Numbered from the stretch's first letter, positions 1 to 8,782 are shown. The stretch: 64,000 nt of DNA from CAMTUW01 sp947085035 (GCA_947085035.1 CAMTUW010000018.1:71619-135618); one strand, 5' to 3'. The notes: a model not told the origin generated them from the letters alone. Made by a program: numbers and translations.

Positions 1-657
1 CTGGATGGCGCACAACTCGGAGATGGCTTCCTGAGCGAAGGCCATGGCTGCAAGCATGTCTTCTTCCGAGACCTCGTTGCAGGCGGCCTCGATCATGAAG
101 ACGGCGTCACGGCTTCCCGCGACGATCAGGTCCAGATCGGAGTTCTCGGCCTCGTCAAAGGTCGGGTTGACCAGAAACTCGCCGGTGTCGGCATCGCGAG
201 AAACCCTCACGCCCGCCAGCGGACCCTCGAACGGGATTCCGGCGGCCATGAGCGCCGTGGAGGCACCCATGATCGAGATGACGTCAGGCTGGTGGACCTG
301 GTCAGCCGAGAGCACGGTCGCGATGATCTGAACCTCGTTGCGAAACCCATCGGCGAACGCTGAGCGCAGCGGACGGTCGATCATGCGTGCGGTCAGCACG
401 GCCTTCTCAGACGGGCGGGACTCGCGCTTGATGAAACCGCCGGGAAGCTTGCCCGCGGCGTACATCCGCTCTTCGAAGTCGACCGTGAGCGGGAAGAAAT
501 CCAGATCCTTGGGCTGCCTCGACGCGGTAGCCGTCACGAGCACCATCGTATCGCCCTGACGCACAATGACGGCGCCACCAGCCTGCTTGGCGAGTTCGCC
601 TGTCTCGAGGGTGTACTCCTTGCCGTACAGCTCGAATGTCTCAACTGTCTTCGTCAT
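1..657 (-). CDS. pnp: Polyribonucleotide nucleotidyltransferase (PNPase), N-terminal part
   Basis: Phosphorolytic 3'-5' exoribonuclease of mRNA decay. The 219 visible codons read MTKTVETFELYGKEYTLETG onward, with the typical PNPase segments GDTMVLVTAT, PLTVDFEERMYAAGK, PGGFIKRE and ARMIDRPLR of the first RNase PH-like domain. The frame is open to base 1, so the gene continues outside the window; the second RNase PH domain and the KH/S1 RNA-binding domains are not seen. The start is the ATG at 657-655, preceded by the purine-rich AGAGAGAAG. It follows rpsO, the common rpsO-pnp arrangement, with a hairpin between the two genes. Confidence 0.97.
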   Translation of the reverse strand, partial: MTKTVETFELYGKEYTLETGELAKQAGGAVIVRQGDTMVLVTATASRQPKDLDFFPLTVDFEERMYAAGKLPGGFIKRESRPSEKAVLTARMIDRPLRSAFADGFRNEVQIIATVLSADQVHQPDVISIMGASTALMAAGIPFEGPLAGVRVSRDADTGEFLVNPTFDEAENSDLDLIVAGSRDAVFMIEAACNEVSEEDMLAAMAFAQEAISELCAIQ

Positions 658-719
658 ATTCTTCTCTCTTCTTCCCTCTGCCTCAGCCACCCGCCCCTTG
701 CGAGCAGCCAATGATTGAA

Positions 720-746
720 GAAGGCGAGGGTTCTCCCCTCGCCTTC
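720..746 (-). terminator. Hairpin between rpsO and pnp
   Basis: A perfect inverted repeat (721-730 AAGGCGAGGG with 736-745, plus a closing G-C pair) has a 5-base loop. On the minus strand it lies after the rpsO stop and is followed by CTTCTTCAATCATT, a weak T-rich stretch. It is probably a leaky terminator or RNase-processing stem separating rpsO from pnp, as is known for this operon in other bacteria. Confidence 0.6.
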
Positions 747-761
747 CCTGTAACCGGTTGT

Positions 762-1031
762 TTACCCGCGAATCCCGAGCTGGGCGATCACGGTGCGGTA
801 GCGCTCGATGTCTGTCTTCTTGAGGTACGCGAGAAGACGACGGCGCTGACCGACGAGCTTGAGCAGCCCGCGACGCGTGTGATGATCCTTCTTATGGATC
901 TTGAGGTGCTCAGTGAGGTCCCGGATGCGCTGGGTGAGCAAGGCGACCTGTACTTCGGTCGAGCCGGTATCGCTCTCGCCTCGCTGGTACTCGCTGATGA
1001 TCGTGGTCTTGACGTCCTTTTCAAGCGGCAT
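762..1031 (-). CDS. rpsO: 30S ribosomal protein S15
   Basis: Primary 16S rRNA-binding protein of the 30S platform. The 89-residue product is the family length. It carries the S15 features EYQRGESDTGSTEVQVALLT, HLKIHKKDHHTRRGL and the C-terminal GQRRRLLAYLKKTD. An in-frame upstream extension exists, but the ATG at 1031-1029 is preceded by GGAAAGGTGG at good spacing and gives the canonical N-terminus MPLEKDVK. It has its own promoter and a leader of roughly 90 bases containing a hairpin. In other bacteria S15 represses its own translation through such leaders; that is only inferred here. Confidence 0.97.
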   Translation of the reverse strand: MPLEKDVKTTIISEYQRGESDTGSTEVQVALLTQRIRDLTEHLKIHKKDHHTRRGLLKLVGQRRRLLAYLKKTDIERYRTVIAQLGIRG

Positions 1032-1096
1032 ATCAGTTTCCACCTTTCCGTGGATTACGCCCCGGTCCGGGATGGGCGATGGTGGATATCGCACCT

Positions 1097-1136
1097 CTCA
1101 GGCCGGGGTCGACGGCACAACCTGAGCAGTATATCA
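1097..1136 (-). promoter_or_regulatory. rpsO promoter (extended -10) and leader hairpin
   Basis: On the minus strand TGATATACT (1136-1128) is an extended -10 element with a near-consensus TATACT; no good -35 is visible, as expected for extended -10 promoters. Immediately downstream, CTCAGG (1126-1121) pairs with CCTGAG (1102-1097), forming a leader stem-loop between the start site and the rpsO Shine-Dalgarno. A role in S15 autoregulation is possible but not shown. Confidence 0.5.
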
Positions 1137-1150
1137 CAGGTCGTGATCGC

Positions 1151-2458
1151 CTATCCTCGAAACGCGGAAAGCAGGTCGCGGGCCTCATCGGCGCGGTCCG
1201 GCGGCACCAGCAGAGTGAACACGCGCAGCCAGTTCAACTCGGGACGCGCAGACTGCGCCGATGACGGAGGAAACGGGTCCCAGACGAACGGCAGACCCAC
1301 GCTGGACAGCCGCCCGGTGACGAGGGCCTCACTCAGGCCGCCGTCACGAAACAGCGAAGAGAGTCGTATCGGCCCAAAGACAACCACCCACGTATCGTTG
1401 TACTGGGCGTACGACGCGTCGTTCACGTTGGGCATCATCGCGACCGCGCGCTCCGCCGCTTCCAGCGCGAGTGGATCCTCGACGAACGGTACGCCCTCGT
1501 TGTCGAGATAGGCGGAATCAGGACTCACGCGAAGACCGGCGATGCTGGCAGCGCGGGCCACGTCCGCAGCAATGGCTTCCCTGAGAGCCCATACGCTGGA
1601 GAATGCGCGTTGGTCACGGAGCCTCTCAAGAAAGCGTACCGACAAGACGCAGTTGTCGAGATTCCCTTCGAAGCCGATGAGATGTGCTTCGAAGTAGTCG
1701 AGCGCATCCGTGAACGTGGGCGGTCTTCCCACAGAGACGGCCGACGGCCAGATTCCGCCATCGGGCGTGACAACGTGTCCGGCGTAGACACCGTCTGCCG
1801 GTAGGGCCGCGCCCGGAAACGGAGTCAGGTTCGCGGTTGGAAAGCCCAGCGCCCGTCCCCGTCCTTGCCCGGAGTGGACTGTTCCTTTCACGGAGTGTGG
1901 CCTGTCAAGCAAAGTGGCAGCGCGAGCGACATCGCCTGCGGCGACAAGAGCGCGAATCCGGCTCGATGTCACCGGTGTGCCCTCGACATGCACCAGCGGA
2001 TGCGCGAAGACGTCGACACCTCGCTCAGCCGCCCACACGTACAGATCGTCCAAGTCCCCTTGAGCGTGAGTTCCGAAGCGGAAATCCTCTCCCACGTGAA
2101 TCGCTCGAATGTCTGCGGCAGAGGCGACTACCGAATTCAGGAAGGTGTCAGGAGACATCGTCAGGACAACGGGCGTGAACGGCACGATGAGCAACACGTC
2201 GATCCCGATGTCGGCAAGAGCGGCGAGACGTGTCTCATTGTCCATGAGGTGTGGCGCAGCAGCTTCAGGATGTGCGAGTTCGTCGGGGTCACGATCGAAC
2301 GTGAGCGTCATCGCGAGGGTCGCCGTTCGTCTCGCATGGTCATGGGCCGATTTCAAGAGCGCGCGATGTCCGAGGTGGACGCCATCGAACACGCCGATCG
2401 CAACCACTGCAGGTCCCACGGGCACCATGTCGGGAGTCCATGTACGTATCGACGTCAC
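1151..2458 (-). CDS. ribF: Bifunctional riboflavin kinase / FAD synthetase with extra C-terminal domain
   Basis: Converts riboflavin to FMN and FMN to FAD. The FAD-synthetase nucleotidyltransferase motif GVFDGVHLGH is at residues 22-31 and TSSRIR at 164-169. The kinase domain follows at about 188-305, with GRALGFPTAN and the DGVYAG segment. The usual family length is about 310 residues; this protein has 435. Residues 309-435 form an added segment whose last 80 residues (about 356-435) resemble DUF2007-type small domains (GRLSSVGLPFVWDP, LLVPPDRADEARDLL). The start is GTG at 2458, overlapping the truB stop by 4 bases; ATG at 2428 is an alternative. It ends the rimP-nusA-infB operon. Confidence 0.93.
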   Translation of the reverse strand: MTSIRTWTPDMVPVGPAVVAIGVFDGVHLGHRALLKSAHDHARRTATLAMTLTFDRDPDELAHPEAAAPHLMDNETRLAALADIGIDVLLIVPFTPVVLTMSPDTFLNSVVASAADIRAIHVGEDFRFGTHAQGDLDDLYVWAAERGVDVFAHPLVHVEGTPVTSSRIRALVAAGDVARAATLLDRPHSVKGTVHSGQGRGRALGFPTANLTPFPGAALPADGVYAGHVVTPDGGIWPSAVSVGRPPTFTDALDYFEAHLIGFEGNLDNCVLSVRFLERLRDQRAFSSVWALREAIAADVARAASIAGLRVSPDSAYLDNEGVPFVEDPLALEAAERAVAMMPNVNDASYAQYNDTWVVVFGPIRLSSLFRDGGLSEALVTGRLSSVGLPFVWDPFPPSSAQSARPELNWLRVFTLLVPPDRADEARDLLSAFRG

Positions 2459-3381
2459 GACAACGCGCTTTCGGAAACACTCGTGTGCGGGAACACGGTG
2501 GCTGGGACAAACCATTCGCCGTCCAGAGTGTATATGGCGCACAGTTGGCCGTCACAGGAAACGGCGATGAACGCGCCTTGGTCGAGATTGGTAAGAGATG
2601 CGGGAATCGGGCGTCCCGTGAACACCATGCGGGCCTCTCCGTCAACGACAGGCAACCCGAGGGCGGCCAGCGGGTCGATGAACAAGGATTTGGGGTCCCG
2701 GGTGGCCTCGATGTGTTCTAGGGTGACAGCCTGCGCGATACTCAGCGACCCACTGGCGGTGCGACGCAACGCCGACAGATGCGCGACAGAGCCTACCGCG
2801 GGTCCGAGGTCACGAGCGATTCCACGTATGTATGTCCCTTTCGAGACGATGAACGAGACGTCCCACGAAGGCGGCTCGGCCACCAGACCCATCAGGTCGG
2901 CTGCCGACACGGTGATCTGACGAGGTGACAGTTCGATCTCGCCGCCGGCGCGAGCGACGCGGTGCGCGGTTCGTCCGGCAACTTTGATTGCGGAGTACTG
3001 CGGCGGAGTCTGCAATGACTCGCCAAGCAACCGCGAAAGAGCCAACGAGGCGAACTTCTCGTCGTGGACGCCTGATGGGACTGCCGCTTCCTCGGTGGTG
3101 ACGCCTTCGGCATCGTCTGTCGAGGTTGCTCGACCGAAGGCGATCCGCGCATCGTATGCCTTGTCCGCGCGCGAGAGGTACGGCTCAAGACGGGTGTAGG
3201 GTCCGACCAGCACAACCAGAAGGCCGGTTGCCATAGGGTCCAATGTGCCCGCATGACCGACTCGCCGCTCACCGGTGACTCTACGCACGCGTGCGACTAC
3301 ATCGTGACTCGTGAGACCTCGTGGCTTATCGACGAGCAGGATTCCCCTGAGCGTGGTGGCGCCTCTTCGCGGTGCGCTCAC
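2455..3381 (-). CDS. truB: tRNA pseudouridine-55 synthase
   Basis: Isomerises U55 to pseudouridine in the T-loop of tRNAs. The 308-residue protein carries DKPRGLTSHDVV near the N-terminus and GHAGTLDPMATGLL, which contains the catalytic Asp of the TruB family. YIRGIARDLG lies further on, and a short PUA-like C-terminal part (GRPIPASL onward) completes it. The ATG overlaps the upstream DHH phosphoesterase stop by four bases and the gene's own stop overlaps the ribF GTG, so all three genes look translationally coupled. The rbfA-(DHH)-truB-ribF order is common in Gram-positive bacteria. Confidence 0.96.
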   Translation of the reverse strand: MSAPRRGATTLRGILLVDKPRGLTSHDVVARVRRVTGERRVGHAGTLDPMATGLLVVLVGPYTRLEPYLSRADKAYDARIAFGRATSTDDAEGVTTEEAAVPSGVHDEKFASLALSRLLGESLQTPPQYSAIKVAGRTAHRVARAGGEIELSPRQITVSAADLMGLVAEPPSWDVSFIVSKGTYIRGIARDLGPAVGSVAHLSALRRTASGSLSIAQAVTLEHIEATRDPKSLFIDPLAALGLPVVDGEARMVFTGRPIPASLTNLDQGAFIAVSCDGQLCAIYTLDGEWFVPATVFPHTSVSESALS

Positions 3382-4346
3382 TCGATACCTCCGGCAGGAA
3401 GGAGTGGAAGCAGTCGAGCGAGAACATCGGTGACTGACGAGTCAGCGACGGTGAATCCGGCAGCAGCGCGGTGTCCGCCGCCATCGAACGCACGAGCCAC
3501 GGTTGCGACGTCAGCGCCTGACTTGGCACGCAGATTACCGCGTACCTCGCTTCCCTTCTGCCGCAGCAAGACGACGACATCCACGCGCTCCAATGCGCGC
3601 ACTGCGTCCACGACATGTTCGGCCTCTTCAGGGCGAGCCCCGGTCTCAAGGAAGTCGGCATCATCCAGATACGTCCACGCGACACGACCGCCGTTTGCAA
3701 GCGTCAGTCGTGACAACGCGCGGGCTTCGATCTCGAGTGAGGCCGAGGAGCGTTCCTGGTACACCATTCGGGCTGCGTAGGCCGGGTCGAGCCCGACGTC
3801 AAGCATGTCGGCAGCGTCTCGAAGCGCACGCGCGGTCGTGTTGCCGTATCCGAAACGGCCGGTATCGGTCATCAAGGCGACATAGAGCGGAAGCGTGATG
3901 TCCGGCGTGGGCTTGACGTCCAAAGCGGTCAGGAACTGCCACACCATCTGACCCGTGGCCGCCATCGAGGAGTCGAAGACGCATACGTGACCGAACTCGA
4001 TGGCGTCAGGGTGATGGTCGAAGGCGACTACGGTTCCTGCGCCCTCCATCAATGAGCGAGCCACGCCCAACCGATCGGGCACTGGTGTGTCGAGGGCGAC
4101 GAATGCGTCCGGCGTATCGAGTTCGGACGCCGGGACGTAGAGCGAGTGCCCCGGCAGAAACGAGTACGTGGTTGGCGCCTCTCGCTCGTCTGCAAGGGTT
4201 GGCACCGCCGCTATGCCGGCAGCCCGCAGCGCGAGCGTCATGCCGAGCACAGACCCGACAGCATCACCGTCGGGTCTGACGTGAGCGCACACGACCACAG
4301 AGGCCGCCTTGCGAAGAGCTGTGGCTGCTCGATGGTACGGCAGCAC
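3378..4346 (-). CDS. nrnA: DHH/DHHA1 phosphoesterase, NrnA-like oligoribonuclease / pAp phosphatase
   Basis: Expected to hydrolyse short oligoribonucleotides and possibly pAp or c-di-AMP breakdown products, as NrnA does. The 322-residue protein shows DHH-family motif I HVRPDGDAVGS (22-32), motif II ALDTP, the DHH triad at 110-112, MTDTGRFG, and the DHHA1 substrate loop GGGHRAAAGF near the C-terminus. The open frame extends further upstream, but the GTG at 4346 sits eight bases after AGGGGATC and just after the rbfA stop, so it is the likely start. It lies between rbfA and truB, a usual NrnA position. The exact substrate cannot be read from sequence. Confidence 0.9.
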   Translation of the reverse strand: MLPYHRAATALRKAASVVVCAHVRPDGDAVGSVLGMTLALRAAGIAAVPTLADEREAPTTYSFLPGHSLYVPASELDTPDAFVALDTPVPDRLGVARSLMEGAGTVVAFDHHPDAIEFGHVCVFDSSMAATGQMVWQFLTALDVKPTPDITLPLYVALMTDTGRFGYGNTTARALRDAADMLDVGLDPAYAARMVYQERSSASLEIEARALSRLTLANGGRVAWTYLDDADFLETGARPEEAEHVVDAVRALERVDVVVLLRQKGSEVRGNLRAKSGADVATVARAFDGGGHRAAAGFTVADSSVTDVLARLLPLLPAGGIE

Positions 4347-4356
4347 GCGGGATCCC

Positions 4357-4743
4357 CTACTCGTCCTCGGGCACGCTGGGCTCAGCGCCTGGTCCGTCAA
4401 TGAGCGTGGGAGGAACGTTGCCGAGCGCCACAGCGATGCGCTCGCTCTCGTCCACGCTCCCGTCGATGAAGAACCGCAGCTCAGGCGAGACTCGCCACCC
4501 AAGACGATGGCCCAGCTTGGCTCGAATGCGGCCCTTCGCCGATTCAAGACCGCTGAGAACCTCATCATAGGATTCAGGTGCGGCTGAGACGTAGACGCTC
4601 GCTACGCTCTTGTCCGGACTCACCCTGGCACCAGTGATGGTGACCAGAGTGAGTCGCGGATCTGAGATGTCGACAGCGACTATCGAGGCGACGATTTCTC
4701 GCACCTGCTCGTCACTTTTGCGTCCGAAGGACTCCCGACTCAT
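4357..4743 (-). CDS. rbfA: 30S ribosome-binding factor A
   Basis: Cold-shock assembly factor that binds the 16S rRNA 5' helix during late 30S maturation. The product has 128 residues, and the KH-like fold segments DPRLTLVTITGARVSPD and RFFIDGSVDESERI are clear. The chosen start, ATG at 4743 (MSRESFGRK), gives the normal length; in-frame upstream codons overlap the infB end and are unlikely. It follows infB by 14 bases. The C-terminus has a short acidic tail (SVPEDE). Confidence 0.95.
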   Translation of the reverse strand: MSRESFGRKSDEQVREIVASIVAVDISDPRLTLVTITGARVSPDKSVASVYVSAAPESYDEVLSGLESAKGRIRAKLGHRLGWRVSPELRFFIDGSVDESERIAVALGNVPPTLIDGPGAEPSVPEDE

Positions 4744-4757
4744 ATCCGTGCCCCGTC

Positions 4758-7316
4758 TTACGCTTCGCGGGCGACTTCGATGGTGCGGAAGCCCTCGATG
4801 ATGTCGCCCTCCTTGAGGTCCTGGAAGTTCTCGATATTGATTCCGCATTCGTAGCCCTGCTTGACGCTCTTGACGTCTTCCTTGAATCGGCGAAGTGAGG
4901 CCATCTTGCCCTCGAACACGATCGTCCCTTCGCGAACGATGCGAATCTGGTCGTCTCGGGTGATCTCGCCACTTTGAACATAACAGCCTGCGATGACACC
5001 GGCTTTCGGTACGCGGAAGAGTTCGCGGATCTCGATGTGCGCGGTGTCTTGTTCAACGACGTCTGGCGCAAGCAGTCCCACCCGTGCCGCGTTGATCTCC
5101 TCGATGGCCTGGTAGATGACGCGATAGAGGCGGATGTCGACCCCTTCACGATCAGCAAGCGACTTCGCCGCGGGAGCGGGCCGCACGTTGAAGCCGATGA
5201 TGATCGCATCAGAGGCGTCGGCGAGCATCACGTCTGACTCGGTGATGCCTCCGACAGCGCTATGAATGACATTGATTCGGACTTCGCTCTGGTCCATCTT
5301 GTCGAGCGCGTCTTTGAGGGCTTCGATCGACCCTTGGACGTCCGCCTTCACGACCAGGTTGAGGTCCCTCAGCTGACCTTCCTCGATTCGGGCGAAGAGG
5401 TCGTCGAGAGTCACATGCTTCTTGGTGGCCGCCTGCTGGCGAAGGCGCTGCTTCAGGGCACGCTCCTCCGCGCAGTTGCGCGCATCGCGCTCATCGGCGA
5501 ACACGCGGAACTCGTCACCGGCACTCGGTACGCTTGCGAGGCCCAGGACCTCGACGGGATCGGCGGGTCCTGCCACCTTGGAGTTCAGCCCACTTGGGCT
5601 CACGAGTGCGCGAACGCGACCATGAGCGGTGCCCGCGACGATCGCGTCTCCAACGCGCAGCGTTCCACGCTGGACAAGCACAGTCGCGACGGGGCCGCGA
5701 CCCTTGTCGAGATTCGCCTCGATGACAACGCCGGAGGCGTGTGCGGAGGAGTTCGCCGTGAGCTCGAGAACGTCGGCTTGAAGCAATACCATCTCGAGCA
5801 AGTCATCGATGTGAAGGCGCTGCTTGGCGCTCACGTTGACGAAGATGTTGGAGCCGCCCCAATCCTCGGGAACGATTTCGTGCTCGGTCAACATCTGCTT
5901 GACCTGCTCGGGGTTCGCTCCGTCCTTGTCGATCTTGTTGACGGCCACGATGATCGGCACGCCGGCCGCCTTGGCGTGGTGGATCGCTTCGATGGTCTGA
6001 GGCATGACGCCGTCGTCGGCAGCAACAACCAGAATGACGATGTCGGTGATGTTCGCACCACGGGCGCGCATGGCCGTGAAAGCCTCGTGGCCGGGTGTGT
6101 CGATGAAGGTGATGGAGCGGTCGTTCTTGACGACGACCGAGGCACCGATATGCTGCGTGATTCCGCCCGCTTCCGTGGCAGCGACGCCGGTCTCCCGGAT
6201 CGCGTCGAGCAGTGAGGTCTTGCCATGGTCGACGTGACCCATGACCGTGACGACCGGCGGGCGCGTGGTGAGGTCTTCCGGATTGTCCACGAACGACCAG
6301 CCGGCTTCCTCTTCAGGCTTGATGACCCTGACCTCTCGGCCCAGATCCTCGCCGATGATCTCGATGGTCTCGCGCATCATGGGCTGGTTGACCGTCAAAG
6401 CGGCACCCAGCATGAACAGTCGCTTGATGATGTCGTTGGAGGCGACATCGAGCAGCTCGGCGAACTCGGCTACGGTGACGCCCTCGGTCACGCTGATCGC
6501 CTCACCTCCGACCGGGAAGTCTACCTGGGTGGCATCTTCGTGATGGCGAGCGGCCTCCGCCTCTTCCCCGGTCTTCTTGTGCTTCTTCTTCTTTCGGCGA
6601 CCACCGTCAACTGCTGCTGCGGCTGCCACGGCGGCTTTGGCCTCGTCGATGACCTTGGTGCGCTGGGACTGTTCCGCCTCGGCGGCCATGCGCTTGTAGC
6701 GCTCGGCCTCCTCTTTCTCAAGTACGGTGGCGCGTTCGGACTCCAAGCGCGTCTTCTCAGCGTCGATGGCGATCTCCAGAGGAGAACGGGCGTCAGCAGA
6801 GTCGACGACGTCATCGACGACCTGCGTCGTGACCGGCGCTGGCTTCTCGATGACTGGCGAGGATTCCGCGACCGCCTCGGCCATGACTTCGAGTTGCGCT
6901 CGAGCATCGAACGTCTCGGCGTGCTGGCGTGACTCCTCCTCCGCCGCCGCGCGGACGCGAGCGGCCTCCTCGAGGCGTCTTTGCTCCTCCTCGCGAATGC
7001 GCCGTTCATCCTCGCGAGCCTTGCGTTCGACCTCTTCGGCCTTGCGACGAGTCTCCTCTTCAGACTTGCGGCGTGCCTCCTCGTCGGCCCGCTTGGCTGC
7101 ATCGGCTGCCTCTGCTGCCGCGCGTTCGGCCTCGATCTGCGCCTGGCGCTCGGCGATTTCTGGCCCGAGCTCCTTGCGGATCTTGTCGACGTACGCTTCA
7201 ACGAGTGTGGAGGCGTGGTTCTTTGCCGGGATCCTCATTGCCAGGAGCCGGTCGAGCAGCTCCTTGCTGGACATCCCGAACTCTTTGGCAAGCTCGTGGA
7301 CTCTCATGGCGGACAT
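4758..7316 (-). CDS. infB: Translation initiation factor IF-2
   Basis: GTPase that places fMet-tRNA on the 30S subunit and promotes subunit joining. The 852 residues start with an IF2_N domain (MRVHELAKEFGMSSKELLDR). A charged, Ala/Glu/Arg-rich coiled segment (about 55-250) and a second IF2_N-like module (TVAEFAELLDVASNDIIKRL) follow. The G domain begins near residue 355, with G1 GHVDHGKTS, the switch region GGITQHIGA, G3 DTPGHEAF and G4 NKID. C-terminal domains include HIEIRELFRVPKAGVIAGCY. Two starts three codons apart are possible; the first ATG (7316) is used here, with AGGGAG upstream. It is preceded by ylxR with no ylxQ between. Confidence 0.98.
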   Translation of the reverse strand: MSAMRVHELAKEFGMSSKELLDRLLAMRIPAKNHASTLVEAYVDKIRKELGPEIAERQAQIEAERAAAEAADAAKRADEEARRKSEEETRRKAEEVERKAREDERRIREEEQRRLEEAARVRAAAEEESRQHAETFDARAQLEVMAEAVAESSPVIEKPAPVTTQVVDDVVDSADARSPLEIAIDAEKTRLESERATVLEKEEAERYKRMAAEAEQSQRTKVIDEAKAAVAAAAAVDGGRRKKKKHKKTGEEAEAARHHEDATQVDFPVGGEAISVTEGVTVAEFAELLDVASNDIIKRLFMLGAALTVNQPMMRETIEIIGEDLGREVRVIKPEEEAGWSFVDNPEDLTTRPPVVTVMGHVDHGKTSLLDAIRETGVAATEAGGITQHIGASVVVKNDRSITFIDTPGHEAFTAMRARGANITDIVILVVAADDGVMPQTIEAIHHAKAAGVPIIVAVNKIDKDGANPEQVKQMLTEHEIVPEDWGGSNIFVNVSAKQRLHIDDLLEMVLLQADVLELTANSSAHASGVVIEANLDKGRGPVATVLVQRGTLRVGDAIVAGTAHGRVRALVSPSGLNSKVAGPADPVEVLGLASVPSAGDEFRVFADERDARNCAEERALKQRLRQQAATKKHVTLDDLFARIEEGQLRDLNLVVKADVQGSIEALKDALDKMDQSEVRINVIHSAVGGITESDVMLADASDAIIIGFNVRPAPAAKSLADREGVDIRLYRVIYQAIEEINAARVGLLAPDVVEQDTAHIEIRELFRVPKAGVIAGCYVQSGEITRDDQIRIVREGTIVFEGKMASLRRFKEDVKSVKQGYECGINIENFQDLKEGDIIEGFRTIEVAREA

Positions 7317-7325
7317 GTGGTGCGG

Positions 7326-7625
7326 TCACTCTCCCTGGATCGAGACCTGCTCAGCAAGCAGTTGCTCGAAATCGCGTCTCAGTCGTGCGTAGTCATCATC
7401 TTGGAGGTTCACCCGAAGCGCCGAATCGAGACGCCTTCGCTTCGCGACCATCTCGAAGCAGTCCGGGTTCGCGCACAGGTACGCGCCACGCCCGTTGGCC
7501 TTGCTGGAAACATCGATCTCCACATGGCCCTCCGGAGTCCGAACGATCCGTACGAACCGCCGTTTGTCCGAAGACGTACGGCAGCCGACACAGGAGCGCG
7601 TGGATACCTTGCGCGGCTTCATCAC
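7326..7625 (-). CDS. ylxR: YlxR/RnpM family RNA-binding protein
   Basis: Small basic protein of the nusA-infB operon. In Bacillus the family has been linked to RNase P regulation (RnpM). The 99 residues contain STRSCVGCRTSSDKRRFVRI, then GRGAYLCANPDCF, the conserved GRGAY loop with paired cysteines, and KRRRLDSALR. The start is GTG at 7625, overlapping the nusA stop by four bases and placed about ten bases after AAGGAGG; the next codon is ATG (7622), which is also possible. Confidence 0.92.
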   Translation of the reverse strand: MMKPRKVSTRSCVGCRTSSDKRRFVRIVRTPEGHVEIDVSSKANGRGAYLCANPDCFEMVAKRRRLDSALRVNLQDDDYARLRRDFEQLLAEQVSIQGE

Positions 7626-8782
7626 TCGGCGGCAGCCTCCTTCTCGTGCAGACCGCAGAACATCGTCCCTTCGTGAGACTTGTTGCGGCAGCGAACGCCG
7701 GTTGACGTGAGCGCACAGCAGCGACCGTCAGACTCCACGCCGGTCTCGTCGGTATGTGAGGAGGAGCCGACAAGTCCTTGCTGCAACGCGATGGCGGAGC
7801 TCTTGATGTCGATGCGCCAGCCGGTGAGCTTAGCCGCGAGGCGCGCGTTCTGGCCTTCTTTGCCGATGGCCAGCGAAAGCTGGTCGTCGGGCACTACGAC
7901 GGTCGCGGTGTGGGTGTTCTCGTCGATCAGAACGCGATCGACCTTCGCGGGCGAAAGCGCGCTGGCGACGTATGCCGCAGGCTCTTCGTTCCAAGGAATG
8001 ACGTCGATGCGCTCACCGCGCAGCTCGCCAACGACCATGCGGACGCGGCTGCCCTTCGGTCCCACGCACGCGCCAACCGGATCGAGACCGGATTCCCGGC
8101 TCGAGACGGCGACTTTGCTGCGCGCGCCGGGCTCTCGTGCCACGCTCTTGATCTCGACGATGCCATCGTAGACCTCAGGCACCTCGATCTCGAAGAGACG
8201 TCGGATGAGTCCGGGATGTGTGCGAGAGACGACGATCGAGGGTTCGTTGCCCTGGCCCTTGCGAACGTCGGTGATGTAGGCCTTTATACGCTCGTTGTGG
8301 TTGTAGCGCTCGTTGGGCGGCTGCTCTTTGGGAGGGAGCAGGGCCTCGACGCCCTCACGCAGCTTGATGAGCGTGTAGTTCGACACCGACTGCTGGATGG
8401 TGCCGGTCACCGACTCACCGATGCGGTCGACGTACTCCTCGAAGATCCGCTCGCGCTCGGCGTCACGGATGATGCTGGTGATGACGCTCTTGGCGTTGTG
8501 GGCGGCGATACGGCTCACATCCGCAGGCGTCACGTCACGCTCTTCGTGGGACTCGGGCTCCCCCGTCTCAGGATCGAGTTCACCGACCGGGACTCTCTCG
8601 TAGACGTAGATATGGCCGGTCTCACGGTCGATGGTGACGCGAGCGCCGAACTCCAGGTCAAGGATTCGCTCGTAGGTCGACGCCAAGGACTGCTCGAGCT
8701 TGTCGAGCATGTCGTACTCGTCGATGCCCTTTTCCTGTGCAAGAAGCCTGAGAGCCTCCATGACGTTTCCGTCAGCGCTCAT
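7622..8782 (-). CDS. nusA: Transcription termination/antitermination factor NusA with Cys/His C-terminal tail
   Basis: RNA polymerase-binding factor controlling pausing, termination and antitermination. The 386 residues hold the N-terminal polymerase-binding domain, an S1 domain (ESVTGTIQQSVSNYTLIKL), and two KH domains (GACVGPKGSRVRMVVGEL and LSLAIGKEGQNARLAAKLTG). There are no C-terminal acidic repeats. Instead, after a short Ser-rich linker, residues from about 355 carry CCALTSTGVRC and then MFCGLHE, a C-x9-C-x10-C-x2-H-type arrangement that could bind zinc. The start, ATG at 8782, abuts the rimP stop (TAGATG). The tail is unusual for NusA. Confidence 0.96.
   Translation of the reverse strand: MSADGNVMEALRLLAQEKGIDEYDMLDKLEQSLASTYERILDLEFGARVTIDRETGHIYVYERVPVGELDPETGEPESHEERDVTPADVSRIAAHNAKSVITSIIRDAERERIFEEYVDRIGESVTGTIQQSVSNYTLIKLREGVEALLPPKEQPPNERYNHNERIKAYITDVRKGQGNEPSIVVSRTHPGLIRRLFEIEVPEVYDGIVEIKSVAREPGARSKVAVSSRESGLDPVGACVGPKGSRVRMVVGELRGERIDVIPWNEEPAAYVASALSPAKVDRVLIDENTHTATVVVPDDQLSLAIGKEGQNARLAAKLTGWRIDIKSSAIALQQGLVGSSSHTDETGVESDGRCCALTSTGVRCRNKSHEGTMFCGLHEKEAAAE

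Noticed and set aside
1154..1534. Frameshift explanation for the long RibF C-terminus
   Set aside because: The frame is continuous with a plausible globular composition and ends in a normal stop before rpsO's promoter, so a genuine fusion is more likely than a sequencing error.
4347..4568. N-terminal extension of the DHH phosphoesterase frame
   Set aside because: It overlaps rbfA, whose coding is clear; a GTG with a good ribosome site at 4346 gives the normal length.
5262..6215. Plus-strand open frame of 317 codons opposite infB
   Set aside because: Lies entirely across the conserved IF-2 G domain on the other strand; no family resemblance.
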